This document shows positions 1 to 7,290 of a DNA stretch of 64,000 bases, piece by piece. Location: NCBI GenBank assembly GCA_016707175.1, contig JADJIB010000005.1, positions 1 to 64,000 of the forward strand, read 5' to 3'. Below the pieces are notes generated by a model. It had not been told where the DNA came from and made no database searches. It saw only the letters and a list, made by a program, of their open reading frames with translations. This DNA comes from Candidatus Phosphoribacter hodrii (lineage in GTDB: Bacteria; Actinomycetota; Actinomycetes; Actinomycetales; Dermatophilaceae). Position 1 is the stretch's first letter. The number at the start of each line of letters is the position of its first letter. A program made the position numbers and the translations under genes.

Positions 1-542
1 CCGCTATCGATCTCCTGGAGGCGGCCACCGATCCGCCAGACGCTTTCAACATTGATGTTCACTAGGACCTCGGTCTTCAGCTGGGCTGGCCGACCGAGAA
101 GCGTCTCGGTCAACACCTCATAACTAAGCCCTACGCCGAAGGGGTCTAGGAAGGTGAACATCGGCGCGTCCGCTGCGTCCCGCACAAACGCTCCTGCCCA
201 TCTCTCCGCGGTGCCGCATACTGCCTCCCACTCCACATCCGAACCAACGGCCTCGGTGAGGGTGCGATGAAGTTCGGTGTGGTGGTCGATGTCTTCCTCG
301 CTGAAGTACAGCCTCACTTTGCGGAAGTTGGCAGTCCGAATGGCCGTCTCGACGAGGAGCAATGGTGATCCCGGGCTGCCGTCCTCGTACTTTCCTGGGC
401 CCGCATAAGCGTCGTACAGCACCACCTCGGGCTCGCCGCTGCCAGCCATCGAGGCGAAGATCGTCGGGTACCGGCTCAAGATGCCATGCTTCAACACGGC
501 CGCCGCCTGCTTGCGGGCGAAGAAGCCCTCGTTGGATGTCAT
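1..542 (-). CDS. tcmP: Three-Cys-motif partner protein (TcmP-like), 3' end outside window
   Basis: The visible 180 residues start at ATG 540-542 (MTSNEGFF) and run off the left edge. Residues 43-50 read YDAYAGPG, followed at about 55-60 by GSPGSP and later by FLDPFG near residue 133. Together these match the N-terminal pattern of TcmP proteins, a Rossmann-like family usually encoded beside a radical-SAM or phage-related three-Cys-motif protein in accessory islands. The biochemical role is not established. No partner is seen on the upstream side; any partner would lie beyond position 1. The gene lacks the GTATGCCG motif that is frequent elsewhere and its base composition is lower in GC, which suggests acquisition by transfer. 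Family assignment is from motif recognition only. Confidence 0.65.
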   Translation of the reverse strand, partial: MTSNEGFFARKQAAAVLKHGILSRYPTIFASMAGSGEPEVVLYDAYAGPGKYEDGSPGSPLLLVETAIRTANFRKVRLYFSEEDIDHHTELHRTLTEAVGSDVEWEAVCGTAERWAGAFVRDAADAPMFTFLDPFGVGLSYEVLTETLLGRPAQLKTEVLVNINVESVWRIGGRLQEIDS

Positions 543-922
543 GTCAGCCCTCCCGCAATGGTCGCTACATACGTGAAGCGCATAGTCGTGCCTAACCGCA
601 GGTAGTGCGCGTGGACGCCCACTTTAGTCGCCACCTCCATCCCGCAGGGAGCTGCGGCTTCGGCGGCCTCGATACCCGACCCTAGTTCCACCCCACCGAG
701 TGTGCCAGTTGCACACGGCACCGGAGTCGCACATCCTGAATCGCGGATAACGCCTCCTCGTGCATTGAGTGTCATTCAGTCCGTTGCCAAGTGACTGAAC
801 TTGAGCTGGCAACTATCGTTCTCCGCGCCTGGCTACTGGGCGGCAACTGGGCGGGGCATTGTCGGGCGTCCCCGAGGGAGAGAATTCGATCGCGACGGCT
901 CCGACCAACCTCTATGGTCGGC
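543..922. other. Intergenic region without a recognisable gene
   Basis: This 380-base stretch lies between the TcmP-like start and the 3' end of the glycerate kinase frame. Its GC content is lower than that of the downstream genes. Only short open frames are present and none resembles a known family. A weak inverted repeat, TTGCCAA with TTGGCA-like partner, lies around 782-814. I see no RNA gene or clear promoter. Confidence 0.4.
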
Positions 923-2215
923 TCATCGAACTCCACAAATCCCCTTGGGCTCGTTCGCCCAGCCCGTCAAAGTCCGGGCTAATACTGCGCCCTGCTCAGT
1001 CTTCGGCACACTCAAGACTGCATCATCGACAGATGGTCGGATGGGCCATCGTGGACCTAGCGTTCGCCAGATCAGGTTAGGCCACCGTGTTAGCCTTGGG
1101 GGCCCGGGGGCGCGCAGGAGGCGGGCGGCGTCGGACATGCAGACGGCGGGGTCGGGCTCGAGGTCGGTCAACGCATAGACCTGCGCGATCCCCGACGCGG
1201 CCACGTCCTCGGCCGACAGCAACGACCGCCCACACACCGCCACCACCGGTATGCCGTGTGCCTGGGCCGCGCGCGCCACCCCCGCCGGCGTCTTGCCCAG
1301 CAACGTCTGCCGGTCCAGCGACCCCTCACCCGTCACCACCAGCGAAGCCCCCTCACACAACGCCTCGAACCCCATCAACTCCAACACCAACTCGACCCCG
1401 GGCCGCATCGCGGCACCCAAGACGGCTTGGGCGGCATACCCGACGCCTCCGGCAGCCCCCGCGCCCGGCAGCCCCGTGTCGTCCCGCCCCATCGCCTCGG
1501 TGACCAACGAAGCGAACCGCGCCAACCCCGCCTCCAACACCACCCGCTCGGCCTCGCCGGCCCCCTTCTGCGGGCCGAAGATCGCTACCGCGCCCGACTC
1601 CCCGAGCAGAGGGTTGTTGACATCACAGGCCACCGTCAGCGACACCTCGCGAAGCCGCGGGTGCAGCCCCGACAGATCCAGCGCAGCCAGATCGACCAGC
1701 GCCCCACCACCGTCCGGCAGCTCACGACCGCCAGTGTCAAGCAGCCGAGCCCCTAGTGCCGCAAGCATTCCCGCGCCGCCGTCGTTGCTGGCGCTCCCGC
1801 CGATCCCCATGACCACCGACGTCACCGACGGGTCATCGAGCGCCGCCGCCAAGACCTGTCCCAAGCCCCGCGACGTCGCGGTCAGCGGAGCTTTGACCCC
1901 ACCGGGAAGGTGCACAATCCCGCACGCGTCGGCCAGCTCGACGACCGCGGTGCCGGCGCGCACGGCATACCCGCTGACGTTGGGTGACCCCGTGGGGCCG
2001 GCGACAGTCACCGGCACGTGCCGGAAGCCCACCGACTCGGCCGCGGCGAGCGTGCCATCGCCCCCATCGGCGACGAGCACCGCTCGCACCTCGCGGCCGG
2101 GAGCGGCCGACGCGATCCCGTCGCGGATCGCCTCGACGACCTGGGCCGCGGTGAGCGACCCCTTGAACTTGTCGCACGCAATGACGATGTGCCCGGGGGC
2201 TGCGGCCATACCCAC
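923..2215 (-). CDS. glxK: Glycerate kinase, with an anomalous C-terminal extension
   Basis: Type II glycerate kinase that phosphorylates D-glycerate in glyoxylate or ureide catabolism. Seen: the N-terminal ACDKFKGSL motif, VADGGDGT near residue 50, and GIGGSASNDGGAG, all hallmarks of the family. The conserved part ends near residue 375 at MSDAARLLRA. The remaining ~55 residues do not look like the family and are read through a C/G homopolymer near 1095-1110. In either other frame a stop comes within about a dozen codons, so a one-base error or a recombination junction probably explains the tail; the true 3' end is then near 1080-1095. The start may be ATG at 2215 or 2209. It is divergent from arcC. 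Confidence 0.85.
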   Translation of the reverse strand: MGMAAAPGHIVIACDKFKGSLTAAQVVEAIRDGIASAAPGREVRAVLVADGGDGTLAAAESVGFRHVPVTVAGPTGSPNVSGYAVRAGTAVVELADACGIVHLPGGVKAPLTATSRGLGQVLAAALDDPSVTSVVMGIGGSASNDGGAGMLAALGARLLDTGGRELPDGGGALVDLAALDLSGLHPRLREVSLTVACDVNNPLLGESGAVAIFGPQKGAGEAERVVLEAGLARFASLVTEAMGRDDTGLPGAGAAGGVGYAAQAVLGAAMRPGVELVLELMGFEALCEGASLVVTGEGSLDRQTLLGKTPAGVARAAQAHGIPVVAVCGRSLLSAEDVAASGIAQVYALTDLEPDPAVCMSDAARLLRAPGPPRLTRWPNLIWRTLGPRWPIRPSVDDAVLSVPKTEQGAVLARTLTGWANEPKGICGVR

Positions 2216-2326
2216 ACACTAGCCAGCGCCCGCCCGGCGCAAACCCCCTCACCGATTGGGACGAGAGTCCCTCGCGGTATGCCGCCGCAGAGTTACCCTC
2301 GCAGGCAGGGACAAGGAGGCCCCGGA

Positions 2327-3277
2327 ATGCGGATCGTCGTCGCCCTCGGCGGCAATGCCCTGCTGCGTCGGGGCGAGCCTCCGACGGCCGAGAACCAGCG
2401 CACGAACGTCCACGCCGCCGCCCTTGCCCTCGCTCCCCTGGCCCGCGATCACGAGCTCGTCATCACCCACGGCAACGGCCCCCAGGTCGGGCTGCTCGCG
2501 CTGCAGGCAGCGGCGCTGCCGGGCGTCGCGGCCTACCCCCTCGACCTGCTCGGCGCGCAGACCGACGGGATGATCGGCTACCTCATCGAGCAGGAGCTGG
2601 GCAACCTCCTCCCCGAAAACCAGCCCCTGGCAACGCTGTTGACGATGACCGAGGTCGACCCCGACGACCCGGCCTTCGCCGATCCCACGAAGTTCGTCGG
2701 CTCGATCTATGACGAGGCGACCGCCCGCGCGGCCGCTGCCGAGCATGGCTGGACCGTGAAACCCGATGGGCCACACTGGCGCCGGGTCGTCGCCTCGCCA
2801 AAACCCCTGCGGATCTTCGAGATTCGACCTGTGGACCTGCTCCTGCGCGCGGGGTGCGTGGTCATCTGCGCCGGCGGGGGCGGCATACCGACGATGTTCG
2901 AGCGCGATGCGCAGGGGCGCCGGTCCAACGTCCTTGCGGGCGTGGAGGCCGTTGTCGACAAGGACCTCGCCTCGGGCGTGCTCGCCCGCGAGTTGGGCGC
3001 GGACGCCTTCGTCATGGCCACGGACGTCCCCGCCGTCATCGACCACTGGGGTATGCCGTCCGCCCGCCAGATCGCCGCCGCTCGCCCGGAGTGGCTACTC
3101 GCCCAAGGGTTTCCGGCCGGCTCGATGGGACCGAAGGTCGAGGCAGCGGCGGCCTTCGCCACCGAAACCGGCCGACCGGCATACATCGGGGCGCTCGAGG
3201 TGATCGGCGACCTGCTTGCGGGTCGAGCCGGGACCCTCGTCAGCACGAGTCTTGCGGAGCCCACCAGGCTCCGATGA
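2327..3277 (+). CDS. arcC: Carbamate kinase
   Basis: Carbamate kinase (316 aa) transfers phosphate between carbamoyl phosphate and ADP, yielding ATP in arginine or ureide breakdown. Family features are visible: ALGGNALLRRG at the N-terminus, THGNGPQVGLL, a GAQTDGMIGY segment, the CAGGGGIP nucleotide loop and the VVDKDLAS motif. The start ATG 2327 is preceded by AAGGAGG at 2313-2319. No arginine deiminase or ornithine transcarbamylase gene is near. The neighbours are instead glycerate kinase, an aminotransferase and a glyoxylate/hydroxypyruvate reductase type enzyme, which fits purine or allantoin catabolism better than the arginine deiminase route. Confidence 0.92.
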   Translation: MRIVVALGGNALLRRGEPPTAENQRTNVHAAALALAPLARDHELVITHGNGPQVGLLALQAAALPGVAAYPLDLLGAQTDGMIGYLIEQELGNLLPENQPLATLLTMTEVDPDDPAFADPTKFVGSIYDEATARAAAAEHGWTVKPDGPHWRRVVASPKPLRIFEIRPVDLLLRAGCVVICAGGGGIPTMFERDAQGRRSNVLAGVEAVVDKDLASGVLARELGADAFVMATDVPAVIDHWGMPSARQIAAARPEWLLAQGFPAGSMGPKVEAAAAFATETGRPAYIGALEVIGDLLAGRAGTLVSTSLAEPTRLR

Positions 3278-3345
3278 AGTAGATGACAGCACGGGCGACC
3301 CGGCACCCCGGGTCCTCGCTCCGCCACACGAAGGGACACACCGAA

Positions 3346-4539
3346 GTGCCATTCGCAGAACGCATCAGTCGACTCGGGACCGAGACCGCCTTCGCCGTCT
3401 CGCTGGCAGCCGCGGCCTGGGGAGCACAGGGTCACCGCATCTACCCCTTCCACCTCGGCGACATCGACCTGCCGACGCCCGCCAACATCGTCGAGGCGAT
3501 GGACCGGGCGATCGCCGACGGCAAGACGGGCTACTGCCCCGGCGCCGGCATCATGCCGCTGCGCGAGGCGCTCGCCGCGGACGTCGCCGGGCGGCGCGGG
3601 CTGGACCTCAGCGCCGACAACGTCACGATCCACCCGGGCGGCAAGCCGGTCATCACCAAGTTCGTCCAGGCGCTCATCGAGTTCGGCGACGAGGTGCTCT
3701 ATCCCAACCCGGGCTACCCCATCTATGAGAGCCAGATCGAGTTCATCGGCGGCAAGCCGCTGGCCTATCGCTACCTGCCCACCGACACCGGCTTCGAGAT
3801 CGACCTCGACCAGGTGCGCTCGCTCATCACGCCGGCGACCAAGGCGATCGTCTACAACAACCTGCAGAACCCCATCTCCGCCGAGTCCAGCCAGGCCGAG
3901 ATGGAGGCCATCGCCCAGATCGCCATCGAGAACGACCTCTGGGTGCTCGCCGACGAGGCCTACTACGAGATGCGCTACTCGGGCACCTCGTCCTCGATCG
4001 CGTCGCTGCCCGGCATGGCCGAGCGGACCGTCCTGCTCTACACGTTCTCCAAGAAGTTCGCGATGACCGGGTGGCGGTTGGGGGCCGCGATCGCGCCGGC
4101 TGAGTTGTCGTCGGTCTTCAGCAAGCTCAACACCAACAACGAGTCGTGCACGACGCACTTCGTCCAGTGGGCGGGCGTCGAGGCGGTCACCGGCGACCAG
4201 TCCGGCGCCAACGCGATCCGGGAGACGCTGCGCGGTCGCCGCGACGCGGCATACGACATGCTCGTGAGTATGCCGGGTGTCCGCCTGAGCAAGCCGAACG
4301 CCACCTTCTACCTCTTCCCAGACGTCACAGAAGCCATGGCCGCCAAGGGAATTGACAGCCTGCCCGAGTTCGCCGACCGCGCGCTCAAGGAGACTGGCGT
4401 GTCGTTCTGCACGCGGCTGCACTTCGGGAGGCCGCAACCGGGCGAGGATCGTCGCTATGTGCGGTTCGCCTATTCGGGGTTGCCTGAGTCGGACATCCGC
4501 GAAGGGCTGGGCATCCTCAAGCAATGGATCGAGGGCTGA
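3346..4539 (+). CDS. PLP-dependent class I/II aminotransferase
   Basis: A 397-residue fold-type I aminotransferase. The PLP-lysine segment FSKKFAMTGWRLG, the YPNPGYPIY loop and the YNNLQNPIS segment (in place of the usual NPxNPTG) are visible. Substrate is not predictable from sequence. GTG 3346 is chosen because AAGGGA lies 10 bases upstream and the frame before it encodes unconserved residues. The next gene begins two bases after the stop, so the two are cotranscribed. Given the neighbouring glycerate kinase and 2-hydroxyacid dehydrogenase, an amino donor/glyoxylate or serine/pyruvate role is a reasonable inference but unproven. Confidence 0.85.
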   Translation: MPFAERISRLGTETAFAVSLAAAAWGAQGHRIYPFHLGDIDLPTPANIVEAMDRAIADGKTGYCPGAGIMPLREALAADVAGRRGLDLSADNVTIHPGGKPVITKFVQALIEFGDEVLYPNPGYPIYESQIEFIGGKPLAYRYLPTDTGFEIDLDQVRSLITPATKAIVYNNLQNPISAESSQAEMEAIAQIAIENDLWVLADEAYYEMRYSGTSSSIASLPGMAERTVLLYTFSKKFAMTGWRLGAAIAPAELSSVFSKLNTNNESCTTHFVQWAGVEAVTGDQSGANAIRETLRGRRDAAYDMLVSMPGVRLSKPNATFYLFPDVTEAMAAKGIDSLPEFADRALKETGVSFCTRLHFGRPQPGEDRRYVRFAYSGLPESDIREGLGILKQWIEG

Positions 4540-4540
4540 C

Positions 4541-5506
4541 ATGGCGATTGTGGCGGTGACCAACCGGATTCCCGAGGTGGGCCTGGCGAAGCTGCGGGCG
4601 GAGCACGAGGTGCGCGCCTGGGAGCACTCGGAGTGCATCCCGCGCGAGGAGGCGCTGCGCCTGATCGCCGGCGCTGATGCGGTGTTGACGCTGCTCACCG
4701 AGCGGGTCGACGGGGAGTTCCTCGACGCTGCCGGGCCGCAGTTGAAGGTCGTCGCGAACGTCGCGGTGGGCTACAACAACATCGACGTGGCGGCGTGCGA
4801 GGCGCATGGCGTCATCGCGACCAACACGCCGCGCGTGCTGACCGAGACGACCGCGGACACCGCGTTCGGGCTCATGCTCATGGTGACGCGGCGCTTCGGC
4901 GAGGGCGAGCGGATCATCCGGTCGCAGACCCCGTGGCAGTGGGGCATGTTCTACCTGCTGGGAATGGGGTTGCAGGGCAAGACGATTGGCATCGTCGGCA
5001 TGGGCCAGATCGGGGTCGCTATGGCCCGGCGCGCCAAGGCGTTCGGCATGACCATCGAGTATGCCGATGACTACGACCCGCCGGCCGCGGCGCTTGAGGG
5101 GTTGGACGCCCGCAAGGTGTCGCTCGACGAGCTCTTCGAGACGGCCGACGTCGTGTCGCTGCACTGCCCCTACGGGCCGTCGACCCATCACCTCGTGGAC
5201 GCCGCGCGGCTGCGCTCAATGAAGCACACGGCATACCTCGTCAACTCGGCCCGCGGACCGATCGTCGACGAGGACGCGCTGGTGGCGGCGTTGCGCGCGG
5301 GCGAGATCGCGGGCGCCGGGCTGGATGTCTTCGAGAACGAGCCGGCCGTGCATCCGGGGCTGCTTGAGCTGGAGAACGTCGTCCTGCTGCCGCACCTCGG
5401 ATCGGCGACCACCGAGACCCGCGCCGCGATGGCCGAGCTCGCCGCCGACAACGCGCTGGCCGTCTTGCGCGGCGACCCCCCGATCACCCCGGTGACCAAG
5501 ATCTGA
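4541..5506 (+). CDS. D-isomer-specific 2-hydroxyacid dehydrogenase (glyoxylate/hydroxypyruvate reductase type)
   Basis: A 321-residue NAD(P)-dependent dehydrogenase that reduces glyoxylate or hydroxypyruvate. The Rossmann motif GIVGMGQIGVAMARRAKA, the Arg-containing NSARGPIVDE segment, the Glu region VFENEP and the catalytic His region LLPHLGSATTETR are all present. It follows the aminotransferase at two bases. With glycerate kinase 2.3 kb away it could feed glycerate to glycolysis. Exact substrate preference cannot be read from sequence. A 68-bp dyad follows the stop. Confidence 0.88.
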   Translation: MAIVAVTNRIPEVGLAKLRAEHEVRAWEHSECIPREEALRLIAGADAVLTLLTERVDGEFLDAAGPQLKVVANVAVGYNNIDVAACEAHGVIATNTPRVLTETTADTAFGLMLMVTRRFGEGERIIRSQTPWQWGMFYLLGMGLQGKTIGIVGMGQIGVAMARRAKAFGMTIEYADDYDPPAAALEGLDARKVSLDELFETADVVSLHCPYGPSTHHLVDAARLRSMKHTAYLVNSARGPIVDEDALVAALRAGEIAGAGLDVFENEPAVHPGLLELENVVLLPHLGSATTETRAAMAELAADNALAVLRGDPPITPVTKI

Positions 5507-5542
5507 CCAGCGCCACCGGCCGCCGGGCACGGCCCCAGCACC

Positions 5543-5610
5543 GAAAGGTCGACGATCTTCTGCACGCTCGACGATATGTCGTTGAGCCGCCGAAAGATCG
5601 TCGACCTTTT
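5543..5610. repeat. 68-bp compound dyad, copy 1 (upstream of rtcB)
   Basis: Outer arms AAAGGTCGACGATCTT (5544-5559) and its exact complement (5594-5609) enclose an inner stem GCTCGACGA / TCGTTGAGC around TATG. Copy 2 lies at 6908-6975 with the same length and about 58 of 68 identical bases. The differences in the inner stem keep pairing through G-U wobbles. It ends in TTTT and could also terminate transcription. Confidence 0.8.
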
Positions 5611-5691
5611 GGCTGTCGCGGCACGGCATACCTCGGGCGCCGGCTGGATAACCACGTGCGGCGGGTCGAGCCGCCTCCCTAACCTGGACCG

Positions 5692-6909
5692 ATGCACGCA
5701 TTCCCGACCACGCTGCCCGGCACCCAGGCCGAGGTGAAGATGTGGGCCCACGAGCACGAGATCGACTCGGCCGCCCTCCAGCAGCTGCGCAACATCGCGT
5801 CGCTGCCGTGGGTCGTCGGCGTGCGCGTCATGCCCGACGTCCACCTCGGCAAGGGTGCGACGGTCGGCTCGGTCATCGCGATGAGCCAGGCGGTCGCACC
5901 GGCCGCGGTCGGCGTCGACATCGGCTGCGGCATGGCCGCGGTCCGCACGTCGCTGCGCCTCGAAGACCTCCCCGACGACCTGCACCCGTTGCGACTCGAG
6001 ATCGAAGCGGCGGTCCCCGTCGGCTTCGCAGGTCACCAGCACCCGGTCGACCCCACGTCACTTGGTATGCCGCGCAACGAGTTTCGCGCGGAGGGCTGGG
6101 GCCGGTTCTGGGACGCCTTCGACGACCTGGACCCGCGGATCCAGGACCAGGCCAAGAAGGCGCACCAGCAGATGGGGTCGCTCGGCGGCGGGAATCACTT
6201 CATCGAGGTGTGCTCCGACGACGACGGCGCGATCTGGGTCATGCTCCACTCTGGCTCGCGAGGCATCGGCAACCTGCTCGCGCAGGCACACATGACGACG
6301 GCTCGGACCTTGCCGCACAACGACGGCATCCCCGACCGCGACCTCGCGGTGTTCCTTGCGGGCACGCCGGAGATGGCGGCATACCGGCGCGATCTGGAGT
6401 GGGCGCAGGACTACGCGCTGCGCAACCGGGCGGTCATGATGGCGCTCGTGCAGCGGGTCGTCGCCGGGCACTTCGCCGCGCGCGGGCTGCCCGTCGAGTG
6501 GGGTCAGACGATCCAGTGCCACCACAACTACGTGGCGCAGGAGACCTACGACGGCATCGACGTGCTCGTCACCCGCAAGGGGGCGATCCGGGCCGGCGCC
6601 GGCGACCTCGGGCTTATCCCTGGGTCGATGGGCACCGGGTCGTTCGTCGTGCGGGGCCTCGGCAACGTTGACTCCTACTGCTCGGCGTCGCACGGCGCAG
6701 GTCGGCGGATGTCGCGGAACGCCGCGAAGAAGCGGTTCACCGAGGCCGACCTCGCGGCGCAGACGGCGGGTGTCGAGTGCCGGAAAGATGCCGGGGTGGT
6801 CGATGAGATCCCCGGCGCCTACAAGGACCTCGACTCGGTCATCGCCGCGCAGTCCGACTTGGTCGAGGTCGTCACTCGGCTGACGACGCTGCTCTGCGTC
6901 AAGGGCTGA
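5692..6909 (+). CDS. rtcB: RNA-splicing ligase RtcB
   Basis: A 405-residue RtcB ligase that joins 2',3'-cyclic phosphate or 3'-phosphate RNA ends to 5'-OH ends with GTP and Mn2+. Visible signatures are MPDVHLGKGATVGSV, VDIGCGMAA with the metal-binding Cys, GGGNHFIEV, HHNYV and SHGAGRRMSR, which holds the guanylylated His. The length and the complete set of metal ligands indicate an intact enzyme. No rtcA or rtcR regulator is nearby. The gene sits alone between two nearly identical 68-bp dyads, so it is probably a single transcription unit. Confidence 0.95.
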   Translation: MHAFPTTLPGTQAEVKMWAHEHEIDSAALQQLRNIASLPWVVGVRVMPDVHLGKGATVGSVIAMSQAVAPAAVGVDIGCGMAAVRTSLRLEDLPDDLHPLRLEIEAAVPVGFAGHQHPVDPTSLGMPRNEFRAEGWGRFWDAFDDLDPRIQDQAKKAHQQMGSLGGGNHFIEVCSDDDGAIWVMLHSGSRGIGNLLAQAHMTTARTLPHNDGIPDRDLAVFLAGTPEMAAYRRDLEWAQDYALRNRAVMMALVQRVVAGHFAARGLPVEWGQTIQCHHNYVAQETYDGIDVLVTRKGAIRAGAGDLGLIPGSMGTGSFVVRGLGNVDSYCSASHGAGRRMSRNAAKKRFTEADLAAQTAGVECRKDAGVVDEIPGAYKDLDSVIAAQSDLVEVVTRLTTLLCVKG

Positions 6910-6975
6910 AAGGTCGACGATCTTTTGCGCGCTCGATGACACATCGTCGAGCAAGCGAAAGATCGTCGACCTTTT
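6908..6975. repeat. 68-bp compound dyad, copy 2 (downstream of rtcB)
   Basis: Same architecture as the copy at 5543-5610: perfect 16-base outer arms and an inner stem GCTCGATGA / TCGTCGAGC around CACA. It begins at the rtcB stop codon and ends in CTTTT, so it may double as the rtcB terminator. Confidence 0.8.
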
Positions 6976-7045
6976 CGGCGCTGAGGCGGCTGGGGGCCTG
7001 GGGGGCCGAGGTATGCCGCGCGCGGGGGCCTCAGGAGGCCGACCG

Positions 7046-7130
7046 TTTGACCGCCATGGCGGCGAAACTCGCAGGTGACCCCCAGACCTGACCGCCAGCC
7101 ACCACTTTGACCGCCATGGCGGCGAAACTC
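7046..7130. repeat. Pair of CCATGG-centred palindromes, 60 bases apart (intergenic)
   Basis: TTTGACCGCCATGGCGGCGA followed by AACTC occurs at 7046-7070 and again, identically, at 7106-7130. Each copy is a near-palindrome around CCATGG. The same element, again as a pair exactly 60 bases apart, is found inside the E2 gene at 19241-19329. The rest of the 6976-7290 gap holds two GTATGCCG-type octamers (about 7011 and 7193) and the fadE promoter region. Confidence 0.8.
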
Positions 7131-7212
7131 AGAAGGCCCGGCCAGACCCATCGGGTGCCCGGAGGCCAAGGACCCCCGTGACGGCGGGCACACGGCATAC
7201 CCCTTGCGTTTT

Positions 7213-7228
7213 GTTACCGGCCAGTAGC
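7213..7228. promoter_or_regulatory. Near-palindromic operator candidate upstream of the acyl-CoA dehydrogenase
   Basis: GTTACCGGCCAGTAGC is a 16-base near-perfect palindrome centred on GGCC, 63 bases before the fadE start. Flanking TTGCGT and ACGCAA extend the symmetry. The form suits a TetR-family fatty-acid regulator, but no such regulator gene is adjacent. Confidence 0.4.
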
Positions 7229-7290
7229 AAACTAGACGCAACCACTGGGCCCCAGCGGCAGTCCGCTCTACCCACCGAAGGATCAGTGTC

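Noticed and set aside
2707..4698. Long minus-strand open frame opposite arcC and the aminotransferase
   Set aside because: It is a high-GC shadow: Arg/Gly/Ala/Asp-rich, no conserved motif, and both opposite genes are clearly real.
5543..6975. rtcB as cargo of a transposon bounded by the 68-bp dyads
   Set aside because: The dyads are direct copies, there is no transposase and no target duplication was seen.
7046..7130. CRISPR-like array
   Set aside because: Only two repeat copies, each palindromic around CCATGG, and the same pair occurs in a coding region; no cas genes.
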